Source of the DNA: a virus
Length of the DNA: 24,098 nt
Reading direction: 5' to 3' (one strand)
IMG/VR virus record: IMGVR_UViG_3300023174_000621
Coordinates: 1-24,098 of that record
Shown here: positions 13,001 to 18,775 of the stretch, one piece after another
Layout: every line of letters starts with the position of its first letter
How positions within the stretch are numbered: the first letter of the stretch is position 1
The notes under the pieces: model-generated
What the model was told of the DNA's origin: nothing
Databases searched by the model: none
Seen by the model: the letters and a program-made list of their open reading frames with translations, nothing else
Translations under genes and position numbers: made by a program

Positions 13001-13231
13001 CTATAACCTAGGGTCTTCATGAGCAACTTCGCCTTCAGGTTCTAGTTCAGCGTATCTAACCCATGTAGAACCTAAGACATCCCCATATACGCTAAAAATA
13101 TCCACGACCACCCCATCATCATCAAACTTGACCGAGATATAACCACCTGCTTTCCCGTTTTTGTCAAAATTGATAGCGAGTAGATCGTTATCTAATTCGT
13201 CAATACTGATATCAAATCCATGTTGTTTCAT
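13001..13231 (-). CDS. Acidic beta-rich hypothetical protein, 76 aa
   Basis: Starts MKQHGFDISIDELDNDLLAI after GGAGAGGG. Alternating hydrophobic strands (GGYISVKFDDDGVVVDIFSV) suggest a small beta sheet. Strong negative charge. No family recognised. Confidence 0.72.
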   Translation of the reverse strand: MKQHGFDISIDELDNDLLAINFDKNGKAGGYISVKFDDDGVVVDIFSVYGDVLGSTWVRYAELEPEGEVAHEDPRL

Positions 13232-13240
13232 GACCCTCTC

Positions 13241-13618
13241 CTACCAATTGGCTAATTTTTTGAATGCCTTTTTATACTCGGCATAATTTTTGAATGACCC
13301 AACTACCATACAATGCTCTAAAAACTTTTTATCCATAAAGAATCCTTGTGCTATCTCGTTATGAGATTTACCAAGATCCTTATAAGATTCACCCTCGTAT
13401 GCGTCTGCGATAACAAACTTCAAACTTTCCCAGAGATCGTGATCGTATCCATTCGGGCATAGATCTACCCCGTCTATCCTCCCGTATCCATCATAAGAAC
13501 CCTCGACTTTGCGACCATCAGGGTAAAGCACCACGACTGTATGCAGTTTCGGGTAATTGATACAATCCGCCACTACGGGCAGGTGTGTTTTTGCACAAGT
13601 TTTAGAAAAGAATCCCAT
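13241..13618 (-). CDS. Conserved phage hypothetical protein, 125 aa
   Basis: Start 13618 (MGFFSKTCAKTHLPVVADCI) is preceded by AAGGAG. The opening M-G-F-F-S-K-T-C-A-K-T is characteristic of a conserved but uncharacterised phage and prophage protein group (recalled). The middle part (YPDGRKVEGSYDGYGRIDGV) is the second typical block. Five Cys residues but no regular metal motif. Confidence 0.8.
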   Translation of the reverse strand: MGFFSKTCAKTHLPVVADCINYPKLHTVVVLYPDGRKVEGSYDGYGRIDGVDLCPNGYDHDLWESLKFVIADAYEGESYKDLGKSHNEIAQGFFMDKKFLEHCMVVGSFKNYAEYKKAFKKLANW

Positions 13619-13629
13619 ATATATCTCCT

Positions 13630-13878
13630 TTACATTACGGGCAAACAACTCTCTTTATCATCAGAGGTAAACAACGCACCCCCACCATTTCCCTCGTCAT
13701 CACGACTTGGAAAGAACCACAAACCATCTTCCGTTTGGAATGCCACAACCCTCTCATACCATCCCATGTTTTCCGACTCCTCTTTAGTTAGGTATCTAAC
13801 ATCCACGATCTTTTTATTTAATAAAAGACCTTTAGCAACCTTGTCCCAATGCTTTTCTACATCCTTAATTACATTCAT
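13630..13878 (-). CDS. Hypothetical protein, 82 aa
   Basis: Start 13878 (MNVIKDVEKHWDKVAKGLLL) follows AAGGAG. The middle includes VVAFQTEDGLWFFPSRDDEG. Mixed alpha/beta, no family recognised. Lies 11 bases from both neighbours. Confidence 0.72.
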   Translation of the reverse strand: MNVIKDVEKHWDKVAKGLLLNKKIVDVRYLTKEESENMGWYERVVAFQTEDGLWFFPSRDDEGNGGGALFTSDDKESCLPVM

Positions 13879-13888
13879 TACTTTCTCC

Positions 13889-14371
13889 TTAGTATTTAAA
13901 GCGTTTACCATCTACATCAAACTCGTATTCATTCGCTATGAGCATTTCATCTACTGACTCATCCGAATCCTGATACTCCATGTCCTTCACAATGTCCCGA
14001 ACCGCCTCATTTATTGCCTCGTTGAATGCTCTTAGGGGATCTCCTGATTTCTCCCATGTATCGCAAAATGTCCCCCACAAGGTGCAGTCAAGGCAATATC
14101 CCGTTGGGGTATCGTCTTTATTGAACTCTTTTAACTTGCGACCACGGAAATTGTGATTCTCTGCGTCTGTATCCATAAAACTGTAATTGCATGGGCTTAT
14201 CGAGTAATCCTTAATCTCCACCCCGAACTCATTACAAAATGACCGAATAGATTTAAGAGAATCCCCCCACCAAGGGTAATCATTACCCTCTCTAAACCAT
14301 GCACGGGCATTGTCTTTAGCACTATCGGATAACTCCTCGAACTTATAAACACAAACCTCAACTATCTCCAT
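13889..14371 (-). CDS. Phage conserved protein, antitoxin-like in old annotations, 160 aa
   Basis: Start 14371 (MEIVEVCVYKFEELSDSAKD) has AGGAGAG. The block Y-K-F-E-E-L-S-D-S-A-K-D-N-A-R-A-W-F-R-E recurs in many phage and prophage proteins, sometimes labelled 'antitoxin of toxin-antitoxin stability system' without proof. No toxin gene is adjacent. It contains C-L-D-C, with further single cysteines, and an acidic C-terminus. A 90-base gap with a dyad at 14418-14435 lies upstream. Confidence 0.78.
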   Translation of the reverse strand: MEIVEVCVYKFEELSDSAKDNARAWFREGNDYPWWGDSLKSIRSFCNEFGVEIKDYSISPCNYSFMDTDAENHNFRGRKLKEFNKDDTPTGYCLDCTLWGTFCDTWEKSGDPLRAFNEAINEAVRDIVKDMEYQDSDESVDEMLIANEYEFDVDGKRFKY

Positions 14372-14417
14372 GACTCTCTCCTGTATTGTGTTGCAATATG
14401 TTAATCGGATATATATC

Positions 14418-14435
14418 TTGTATTGTAGGATACAA
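14418..14435. promoter_or_regulatory. Dyad TTGTAT-N6-ATACAA, candidate operator or promoter
   Basis: Perfect 6-bp arms with a 6-base spacer in the gap before the gene at 14371. On the minus strand the right arm also reads as a -35 (TTGTAT, 14435-14430) with TATATC 16 bases on as a possible -10. A weak promoter overlapped by an operator is plausible. Confidence 0.4.
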
Positions 14436-14460
14436 TTTTCCACCATGTCCATATAGGGAT

Positions 14461-14595
14461 TTACCCTAAGCCTGACCCTCTTAAAAACTTTAGAAAATCC
14501 ACCCTCTCCCGTCTGCGTTTCTCCGCCTCTCGTAAGGGTTTGGAATATAGAATGCTCTTGATCTTGAGCATATAGCAGTCTTTTATTGCGTTCAT
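14461..14595 (-). CDS. Small basic hypothetical protein, 44 aa
   Basis: Start 14595 (MNAIKDCYMLKIKSILYSKP) follows GGAGAGGGTCAGGC. Strongly basic C-terminal half (REAEKRRRERVDFLKF), unlike its acidic neighbours, and ends RGSGLG, which is encoded by another copy of the AGAGGGTCAGGC repeat. Small size leaves doubt. Confidence 0.5.
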   Translation of the reverse strand: MNAIKDCYMLKIKSILYSKPLREAEKRRRERVDFLKFLRGSGLG

Positions 14596-14611
14596 GCCTG
14601 ACCCTCTCCCG

Positions 14612-14773
14612 TTAATCGTGAATGTTTTTGGAGTTAAAAAGATCCCTACCAAGATCAATCAATGCCTGACCTTGTGCCTCTGTCATGCCTCTATGCTCGG
14701 CAAATAGGTTAGGGGTTAGGTAATTATTCTTAAAATCTAGGTATTCGGATATTAAAAATTCTCTAGTGTCCAT
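14612..14773 (-). CDS. Small hypothetical protein, 53 aa
   Basis: Short complete frame starting MDTREFLISEYLDFKNNYLT and ending NSKNIHD. It has the same GGAGAGGGTCAGGC leader as the 14595 gene and overlaps the upstream gene by 11 bases. Unrecognised. Confidence 0.68.
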   Translation of the reverse strand: MDTREFLISEYLDFKNNYLTPNLFAEHRGMTEAQGQALIDLGRDLFNSKNIHD

Positions 14774-15155
14774 GCCTGACCCTCTCCTGTTTTTTGTCGA
14801 TATCGCCTCGAACTTTGCATTGTCTTGCTATTTCTTCGGCTCGTTCCCTCGCAAAATAATGCTCTAAACCTTGATATATTTTGGGTAGGTCTTCTGGTCT
14901 TGGGTCTGACATAATGTCTTCGATCAATGCCCTAGTTTGTGCCTCTCGAATTTCCCTCGGTGTTTCCGTGAAAAAATCCGCCTCTTTCCCGTTCATGGTT
15001 TGCTTATCGCTATGGGTTAGACCTATGGTATATCCATTAAATGAGCATACGATCAGATATTGCCCGATCTTATCCTGTATAACCTCATAATTCTTATTCC
15101 CGTGGTAAACCTTGCGACCCTCTGCAATTGCGTCTTTAATTTCTTGTAATGTCAT
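14763..15155 (-). CDS. Conserved phage hypothetical protein, 130 aa
   Basis: Starts MTLQEIKDAIAEGRKVYHGN, then YEVIQDKIGQYLIVCSFNGY and I-G-L-T-H-S-D: an order of blocks seen in many uncharacterised phage proteins (recalled). The C-terminal half is helical and charged. The 5' end overlaps the upstream gene by 20 bases, with GAGAGGG as ribosome site. Confidence 0.78.
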   Translation of the reverse strand: MTLQEIKDAIAEGRKVYHGNKNYEVIQDKIGQYLIVCSFNGYTIGLTHSDKQTMNGKEADFFTETPREIREAQTRALIEDIMSDPRPEDLPKIYQGLEHYFARERAEEIARQCKVRGDIDKKQERVRHGH

Positions 15156-15333
15156 TTTCTACCCTCTCCCGTTTCTTAATTAGTCTGTGAGCATATTCGG
15201 GCATATTGTCCCGATATTCTGTAAGCCGTTGCCGTGCCTCTGCCCGTGTCGTTTCTGCCGTTTCATCTTCCCATTGTCCGCAGTAAAGACCTTGGACAAT
15301 AAAAAGGTCTGCCGTTTTTCTTTGGTATGTCAT
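15136..15333 (-). CDS. Small hypothetical protein, 65 aa
   Basis: Starts MTYQRKTADLFIVQGLYCGQ, coupled to the upstream gene by ATGA. N-terminal strands and a Thr/Arg/Glu-rich helix resemble small phage proteins that describe 'time- or yield-type' folds only loosely; no firm family. Codons are richer in CCG/GCC than elsewhere on this strand. Confidence 0.7.
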   Translation of the reverse strand: MTYQRKTADLFIVQGLYCGQWEDETAETTRAEARQRLTEYRDNMPEYAHRLIKKRERVENDITRN

Positions 15334-15548
15334 GCCGTTGCCTCTATGTCATTGGTTTGATCGTTGTAATATCCGTCTATTTTGTAAAGTTCCCAAGCCG
15401 TTTCGCCGTGCCTGTTTTGACTGTCGCAGTAGAATTTAATAGCATCTTCTGCACTCTCACAGTCTGCCCAATACCTTAATTCCGCCGTGCCTATGTGACT
15501 GCCTTGTGAGTGATCTATAACTCTAAAAAATACTTTTTTCTCTTTCAT
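15330..15548 (-). CDS. Small hypothetical protein, 72 aa
   Basis: Starts MKEKKVFFRVIDHSQGSHIG. Strand, loop, strand, then helix (CESAEDAIKFYCDSQNRHG). Its ribosome site is AGGGGG rather than GGAG. Ends in an ATGA overlap with the next gene. Function unknown. Confidence 0.72.
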   Translation of the reverse strand: MKEKKVFFRVIDHSQGSHIGTAELRYWADCESAEDAIKFYCDSQNRHGETAWELYKIDGYYNDQTNDIEATA

Positions 15549-15557
15549 TTTTTCCCC

Positions 15558-15716
15558 CTAATCTTCTTCCCGTGGTTCTTCATTTGGTCTATAAGCAAGA
15601 TCGTAAAACCCCCGTTCTTCAGGTGGCACTATTACAATTTGCCCGTTTTCATCTCTAAATTCATGCCCGTAGGAATCTAAAGCAATCCCGTTTCTATCTA
15701 TGTAATAAAACTCCAT
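15558..15716 (-). CDS. Small acidic hypothetical protein, 52 aa
   Basis: Starts MEFYYIDRNGIALDSYGHEF, ends NEEPREED; Tyr, Asp and Glu rich. Ribosome site AGGGGGG four bases before ATG. Fits exactly between its neighbours (nine bases on each side), supporting a real gene. Confidence 0.7.
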   Translation of the reverse strand: MEFYYIDRNGIALDSYGHEFRDENGQIVIVPPEERGFYDLAYRPNEEPREED

Positions 15717-15725
15717 TATTCCCCC

Positions 15726-15917
15726 CTATATATTCGTGCCGTTGATTGTTGCGGTTTCAATTTTTGCCCAAGTTTTATTTTTTAATTCCATCAAAATAAG
15801 ACGCCTTGCCAATTGGCTAGTATTTAGGTCTAGTTCTTTACAATATGCATCTAGATCCCTTTTTTGATCTACTGACATCAGCAAACTAACATGGGCAAAT
15901 TTATCTTTTTTATTCAT
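15726..15917 (-). CDS. Ribbon-helix-helix-like protein, 63 aa
   Basis: Starts MNKKDKFAHVSLLMSVDQKR; a strand (HVSLLMSV) is followed by helices with D-L-N-T-S-Q-L-A-R-R-L-I, the usual second helix of CopG/Arc-type regulators. Basic N-terminus. Ribosome site GGGGGG. Likely a DNA-binding regulator, target unknown. Confidence 0.74.
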   Translation of the reverse strand: MNKKDKFAHVSLLMSVDQKRDLDAYCKELDLNTSQLARRLILMELKNKTWAKIETATINGTNI

Positions 15918-15926
15918 AATCCCCCC

Positions 15927-16325
15927 TCAAATCCATTCATGCCGTAGAGAATACCCATCACCAAATAAGCGATAACCTAGCCCGTGAACGAGGTGGTAGC
16001 CCATATCCATACCGCACCCCCCAACCTTATACCCGTCTTTTGGGGGTTCTTCCCCTCTGAGATAAGCAAAATATCCCGATAAGTAAATTTTCTTATCATC
16101 TTTAAAGGTGTAAAGGTCAATTCTCCGCATCATTCCAGAACGGGAAACATGGCGTAAAACTGTATAAACAGTATCGTCAGGTTTTAAGATCTTTAGTAGT
16201 GATTCCTTGGCACTCTCCGCCATTAATCGCTTACCCTCTGCATTGGTTAAAACCTCGCACCCTTCCCAATTTTGGGGGTTAGTGGTCTGCATAATATGCC
16301 CGTCTTTTAGTCGAATGTATTTCAT
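15927..16325 (-). CDS. Conserved phage hypothetical protein, 132 aa
   Basis: Starts MKYIRLKDGHIMQTTNPQNW after GGAG. Contains YTVLRHVSRSGMMRRIDLYT and the Gly/Met-rich G-G-C-G-M-D-M-G-Y-H-L-V block, a combination well conserved among unnamed phage proteins (recalled). The conserved Arg, His, Ser, Cys and Asp could form an active site, but nothing is established. Confidence 0.8.
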   Translation of the reverse strand: MKYIRLKDGHIMQTTNPQNWEGCEVLTNAEGKRLMAESAKESLLKILKPDDTVYTVLRHVSRSGMMRRIDLYTFKDDKKIYLSGYFAYLRGEEPPKDGYKVGGCGMDMGYHLVHGLGYRLFGDGYSLRHEWI

Positions 16326-16328
16326 TTT

Positions 16329-16592
16329 TTAAACTCCTGTATAGCGTTTGTAATTTCTAATGGCACAATCGTGATTAAAATTGCGTTCTTTAAATGTAAT
16401 CTTCCAACCCTTTGCCTCTGCTGATTGCATAAAAAGGCTAAGGTCGCAGTCTTCCTCTAAGTAGGCACAATCTTGATCTTTATAGGAATATCGGCTAATT
16501 TTTGGCCCGATTCCAAGATCGTCAATTAAATGGTGTGGAATTTGACCCCATCCATGCGAGGGATCAGAATAAAAAGTTAGTTCTAAGTTCAT
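16329..16592 (-). CDS. Conserved phage hypothetical protein, 87 aa
   Basis: Start at 16592 (MNLELTFYSDPSHGWGQIPH) follows AAGGAG. A-Y-L-E-E-D-C-D and the W-K-I-T-F-K-E-R block match an uncharacterised phage protein group. Probably alpha/beta. Lies three bases from the next gene. Confidence 0.76.
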   Translation of the reverse strand: MNLELTFYSDPSHGWGQIPHHLIDDLGIGPKISRYSYKDQDCAYLEEDCDLSLFMQSAEAKGWKITFKERNFNHDCAIRNYKRYTGV

Positions 16593-16605
16593 GAAAAAAA
16601 CTCCT

Positions 16606-16914
16606 TTAAAGGTCAATAGTTAATTGTTTAAAACTGATACCACCTACAAACTTCTCTAAAACTGTGGAATAGTCGCTAATGATGTCCAAACCATCATTAA
16701 AGTAATTGAGTGCTATAAACCCGATTTGCTCGTTATCGCTTTGCAAAATCAAATCTACGCAATCGTAAGCAAAGGCACTCTCCAAGATGTCCGCTAGATT
16801 GTCGGTCGGTTCAATGTCCGCCGAATCGTCAGCATATGCACCAACACGCAAGCCCGCATTTAATGCAGTTTTTACAATTCTTTCTGTTATTGCTTTTTCT
16901 ACTGATCCCAACAT
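16606..16914 (-). CDS. Hypothetical protein, 102 aa, first after promoter 16962
   Basis: Starts MLGSVEKAITERIVKTALNA with AGGGGG as ribosome site. Contains an acidic middle (ADDSADIEPTDNLADILESA) and hydrophobic strands. Probably the first gene read from the promoter at 16962-16990, hence expected to be strongly expressed. Unrecognised. Confidence 0.75.
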   Translation of the reverse strand: MLGSVEKAITERIVKTALNAGLRVGAYADDSADIEPTDNLADILESAFAYDCVDLILQSDNEQIGFIALNYFNDGLDIISDYSTVLEKFVGGISFKQLTIDL

Positions 16915-16961
16915 ATATCCCCCTATAAATACAATACATTAAAGAAAACTACATATGGTGA

Positions 16962-16990
16962 ATTTATTCCTTTATCTATAAGGGTGTCAA
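16962..16990 (-). promoter_or_regulatory. Leftward promoter of the accessory cluster
   Basis: Minus strand TTGACA (16990-16985), perfect consensus, then a candidate -10 TAAATT with an 18-base spacer (or ATAAAT with 17). Upstream of it are three tandem 10-bp repeats (16995-17024). It drives the genes from 16914 leftward. Confidence 0.7.
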
Positions 16991-16994
16991 TACC

Positions 16995-17024
16995 TTTTTA
17001 ACACTTTTTAACACTTTCTCACAC
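16995..17024. repeat. Three tandem 10-bp repeats upstream of promoter
   Basis: TTTTTAACAC at 16995-17004 and 17005-17014 are identical; TTTCTCACAC at 17015-17024 is a degenerate third copy. They begin four bases upstream of the -35 box of the leftward promoter. The 10-bp period puts all copies on one face of the helix, as expected for cooperative regulator binding. Confidence 0.65.
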
Positions 17025-17053
17025 TATGAAATAAGGGGATAAACCCCTCATTC

Positions 17054-17200
17054 CTATTGAGTGTTTTTAAGTTTTTCGAATGCTTGGACAATTGCACCAG
17101 CCATTAGTAAGGCATCTTTTGAGGTGATATCGGGAAACATTTCTTTAACTAACCAAAAAGCCCGCTTTAATCTCATTTCTAAGTAGTCGGCTCTATTCAT
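17054..17200 (-). CDS. Small hypothetical protein, 48 aa
   Basis: Start 17200 (MNRADYLEMRLKRAFWLVKE) is fixed by an ATGA overlap with the small membrane protein upstream and by GGGTGA. Helical and amphipathic. It ends about 60 bases before the promoter that serves the rest of the cluster. Unrecognised. Confidence 0.68.
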   Translation of the reverse strand: MNRADYLEMRLKRAFWLVKEMFPDITSKDALLMAGAIVQAFEKLKNTQ

Positions 17201-17286
17201 AGGATCACCCATAAAAAGGTCGCCAATACTAAATAACAGGTAAGGCACAGTAGTAAATACAGAATGCTATATGTGATTGTTTTCAT
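17197..17286 (-). CDS. Tiny membrane protein, 29 aa
   Basis: Starts MKTITYSILYLLLCLTCYLV and stays hydrophobic to its last residue, so it is one transmembrane helix with almost nothing outside. AAGGGAATT precedes the ATG, and the stop overlaps the next start as ATGA. Very short, so chance cannot be fully excluded, but ribosome site and coupling favour a real gene. Small hydrophobic phage proteins can be holin-like, toxic or exclusion factors; none is shown. Confidence 0.58.
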   Translation of the reverse strand: MKTITYSILYLLLCLTCYLVLATFLWVIL

Positions 17287-17505
17287 AATTCCCTTAGTAA
17301 TGGATTGCAATAATTTGCGTTCCTACATACCAAGACGATCCAAAAGGCAAAAGGTGAGGTTAGTATTTACCCTAATGTTTTTATATATAGTGCTGAGTTT
17401 GCATACAGTAAAGAATCGGTATATGATTTGTTCTTATTACATACCTACGATTTACCACTAGATTACATAACCAAGATAAACCTAAAAAGACCGCAATTTA
17501 TACAT
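17287..17505. other. Divergent intergenic region
   Basis: 219 bases between the leftward cluster and terS. It holds the rightward promoter at 17399-17427 and an AT-rich stretch (TTTTTATATATAG, about 17379-17390). No convincing gene; the leftward promoter for 17286 could not be pinned down. Confidence 0.5.
17399..17427 (+). promoter_or_regulatory. Rightward promoter of packaging/head genes
   Basis: TTGCAT (17399-17404), 17-base spacer, TATGAT (17422-17427). The start would be near 17434, giving a 5' untranslated region of about 70 bases before terS. The -35 hexamer and spacer equal those of the promoter at 4919. Confidence 0.72.
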
Positions 17506-18375
17506 ATGGCTAAGATCAGCAAGAGAGAAATAAAAGAGGGATTAGAGCAAATCCCAATAGAGCAATTACTACTAGGATCAGCCAATTCTAGAGAACTCAC
17601 CCATAAACAGAAGACATTCGCTAAACAGGTTGCACTTGGTAAACCTAAGACTGTGGCTTATCGTATCGCCTACGATACAAAGGGAAAGAAATCTACTCAA
17701 GCCGTAAATGCTCATAAGGTATCAAACAACGACAATGTGAAACTTATGATCGAGGCATATAGTAGGGCATTTGAGGCGAGGGAATACCAAAAACCCGAAA
17801 GATTAAGGGAGTTAGTAATACATCAACTGACAGAACTAGCCCTAAATCCTGAAGTAAAAGACGCCCAGAGAATAAGATCCCTAGAACTATTGGGAAAGGT
17901 TAGCGAAGTAGGTGCATTCACAGAACGCAAAGAAACACGGGTAATACACGAATCTAGCAAGATCAAGGAAAGACTATTAGACCAACTAAAAACTATTATC
18001 AATGTTGACGCCTCAGAGATAGACGATGGTGATAGTCTGCTCAGGGAATTATCAGGATCGAATCCGACAGAATCAGAACCCCAAGATCAAGACCCCACCA
18101 CTACCCGACCCCCCAAAATTGACCACGCCGAGCATGGAACTGTAATACATAGTATTCCCAACACTCAATCCGCCTCTTCTAACATCTCTGATGAAAAAAC
18201 GCATCTGCAAGCTACTGATTCTGAAGAAGAAAAAAGTGAAGTGGAAACGTTTCCACCTGATACCCCCCTTGAAGAATCTAAAGAAGAGGGGGTGGGGGGT
18301 GCAAATTTAGGAAAAGAGGGTAAGGGCGAAGATATAGAAACACCCCCCCATGCAAATTGGAAAGAAAAGGGGTAG
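17506..18375 (+). CDS. terS: Terminase small subunit-like protein, 289 aa
   Basis: Residues 30-82 (ELTHKQKTFAKQVALGKPKT then A-Y-R-I-A-Y...K-S-T-Q-A-V-N-A-H-K-V...V-K-L-M-I) match the N-terminal HTH domain of Terminase_2-type small subunits, which recognise the packaging site and load TerL. The middle is helical oligomerisation-like sequence. From about residue 195 the protein is a long acidic, low-complexity tail, unusual for TerS. Start 17506 is chosen because the TerS-like part begins there, though its ribosome site is poor; an upstream ATG at 17428 lies at the -10 box and is unlikely. The 3' end carries the palindrome at 18241 and repeats at 18300-18377. Confidence 0.83.
   Translation: MAKISKREIKEGLEQIPIEQLLLGSANSRELTHKQKTFAKQVALGKPKTVAYRIAYDTKGKKSTQAVNAHKVSNNDNVKLMIEAYSRAFEAREYQKPERLRELVIHQLTELALNPEVKDAQRIRSLELLGKVSEVGAFTERKETRVIHESSKIKERLLDQLKTIINVDASEIDDGDSLLRELSGSNPTESEPQDQDPTTTRPPKIDHAEHGTVIHSIPNTQSASSNISDEKTHLQATDSEEEKSEVETFPPDTPLEESKEEGVGGANLGKEGKGEDIETPPHANWKEKG
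18241..18256. promoter_or_regulatory. Second copy of the 16-bp palindrome
   Basis: GTGGAAACGTTTCCAC, identical to 4878-4893, here inside the coding sequence of the TerS tail (Val-Glu-Thr-Phe-Pro region). It is 131 bases before the next gene. A protein-binding site is the simplest reading. Confidence 0.6.
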
Positions 18376-18380
18376 GGGGT
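18294..18380. repeat. Purine-rich repeat region at the 3' end of terS
   Basis: An imperfect direct repeat of about 27 bases starts TGCAAATT at 18300 and again at 18351, each followed by a G/A run. GGGGGGTG (18294-18301) and CACCCCCC (18341-18348) form an inverted repeat. Packaging sites often lie in terS, so this is a candidate pac region (inference). Confidence 0.45.
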
Positions 18381-18386
18381 ATATAT

Positions 18387-18542
18387 ATGGAAAAAGAAGA
18401 GTTGGCTATACAGACTCTTAAGCATCTTCTTAGGAATGATAAGGATGCCCTGCTCCGTGTTATGACGTCAATCAAGCGGGCGATATGGGAAGAAGAGTCT
18501 AAGTGCCTGGCAAACAGGGTTATAGAAAGAGCTAAGAAATGA
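18387..18542 (+). CDS. Small hypothetical protein, 51 aa
   Basis: Start 18387 (MEKEELAIQTLKHLLRNDKD) has AGGGGG upstream. Helical, charged protein ending in an ATGA overlap with the next gene. Sits between terS and terL with the winged-helix gene. Not recognised. Confidence 0.7.
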   Translation: MEKEELAIQTLKHLLRNDKDALLRVMTSIKRAIWEEESKCLANRVIERAKK

Positions 18543-18775
18543 CGCCCCGCCAACAGGATATCTATCTGGTGATAGAGATGTGGTGGAAGAAGTACGGATA
18601 TAGTCCTTCTATAGATGAGATTATGATGGTCTCTAAAGACAAGAGTCGTAGTAACGTTTCTCGCCTGATTAATGAGTTAGTCAAGATCGGCGCATGTAAA
18701 AAGATCCCAAATAAGCGGCGGACGCTAAGACCTTCTGGAATTAAGTTTAGAAATCTAAGTGACTTACTTGAATAA
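18539..18775 (+). CDS. LexA-type winged-helix DNA-binding protein, 78 aa
   Basis: MTPRQQDIYLVIEMWWKKYG followed by Y-S-P-S-I-D-E-I copies the first helices of the LexA DNA-binding domain (L-T-x-R-Q-x-x-x-L-x-x-I...G-x-x-P-x-x-x-E-I). The rest reads as a recognition helix and wing (SRSNVSRLINELVKIGACKK). The LexA self-cleaving protease domain is missing, so this is a stand-alone DNA-binding unit, perhaps a late-gene regulator or packaging accessory. Coupled upstream by ATGA; its 3' end overlaps terL by 17 bases. Confidence 0.82.
   Translation: MTPRQQDIYLVIEMWWKKYGYSPSIDEIMMVSKDKSRSNVSRLINELVKIGACKKIPNKRRTLRPSGIKFRNLSDLLE

Noticed and set aside
13889-14371. Toxin-antitoxin system
   Set aside because: The antitoxin label of this protein group is an old, unproven annotation, and no recognisable toxin gene lies next to it.
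17264-17461. Plus-strand frame of 65 codons in the divergent gap
   Set aside because: It spans the promoter at 17399-17427 and has no ribosome site; part of it is the antisense of the 29-aa gene.
18165-18553. Minus-strand frames opposite the terS tail
   Set aside because: The products are Ser/Pro/Phe-rich, caused by purine-rich DNA on the other strand. No start signals.
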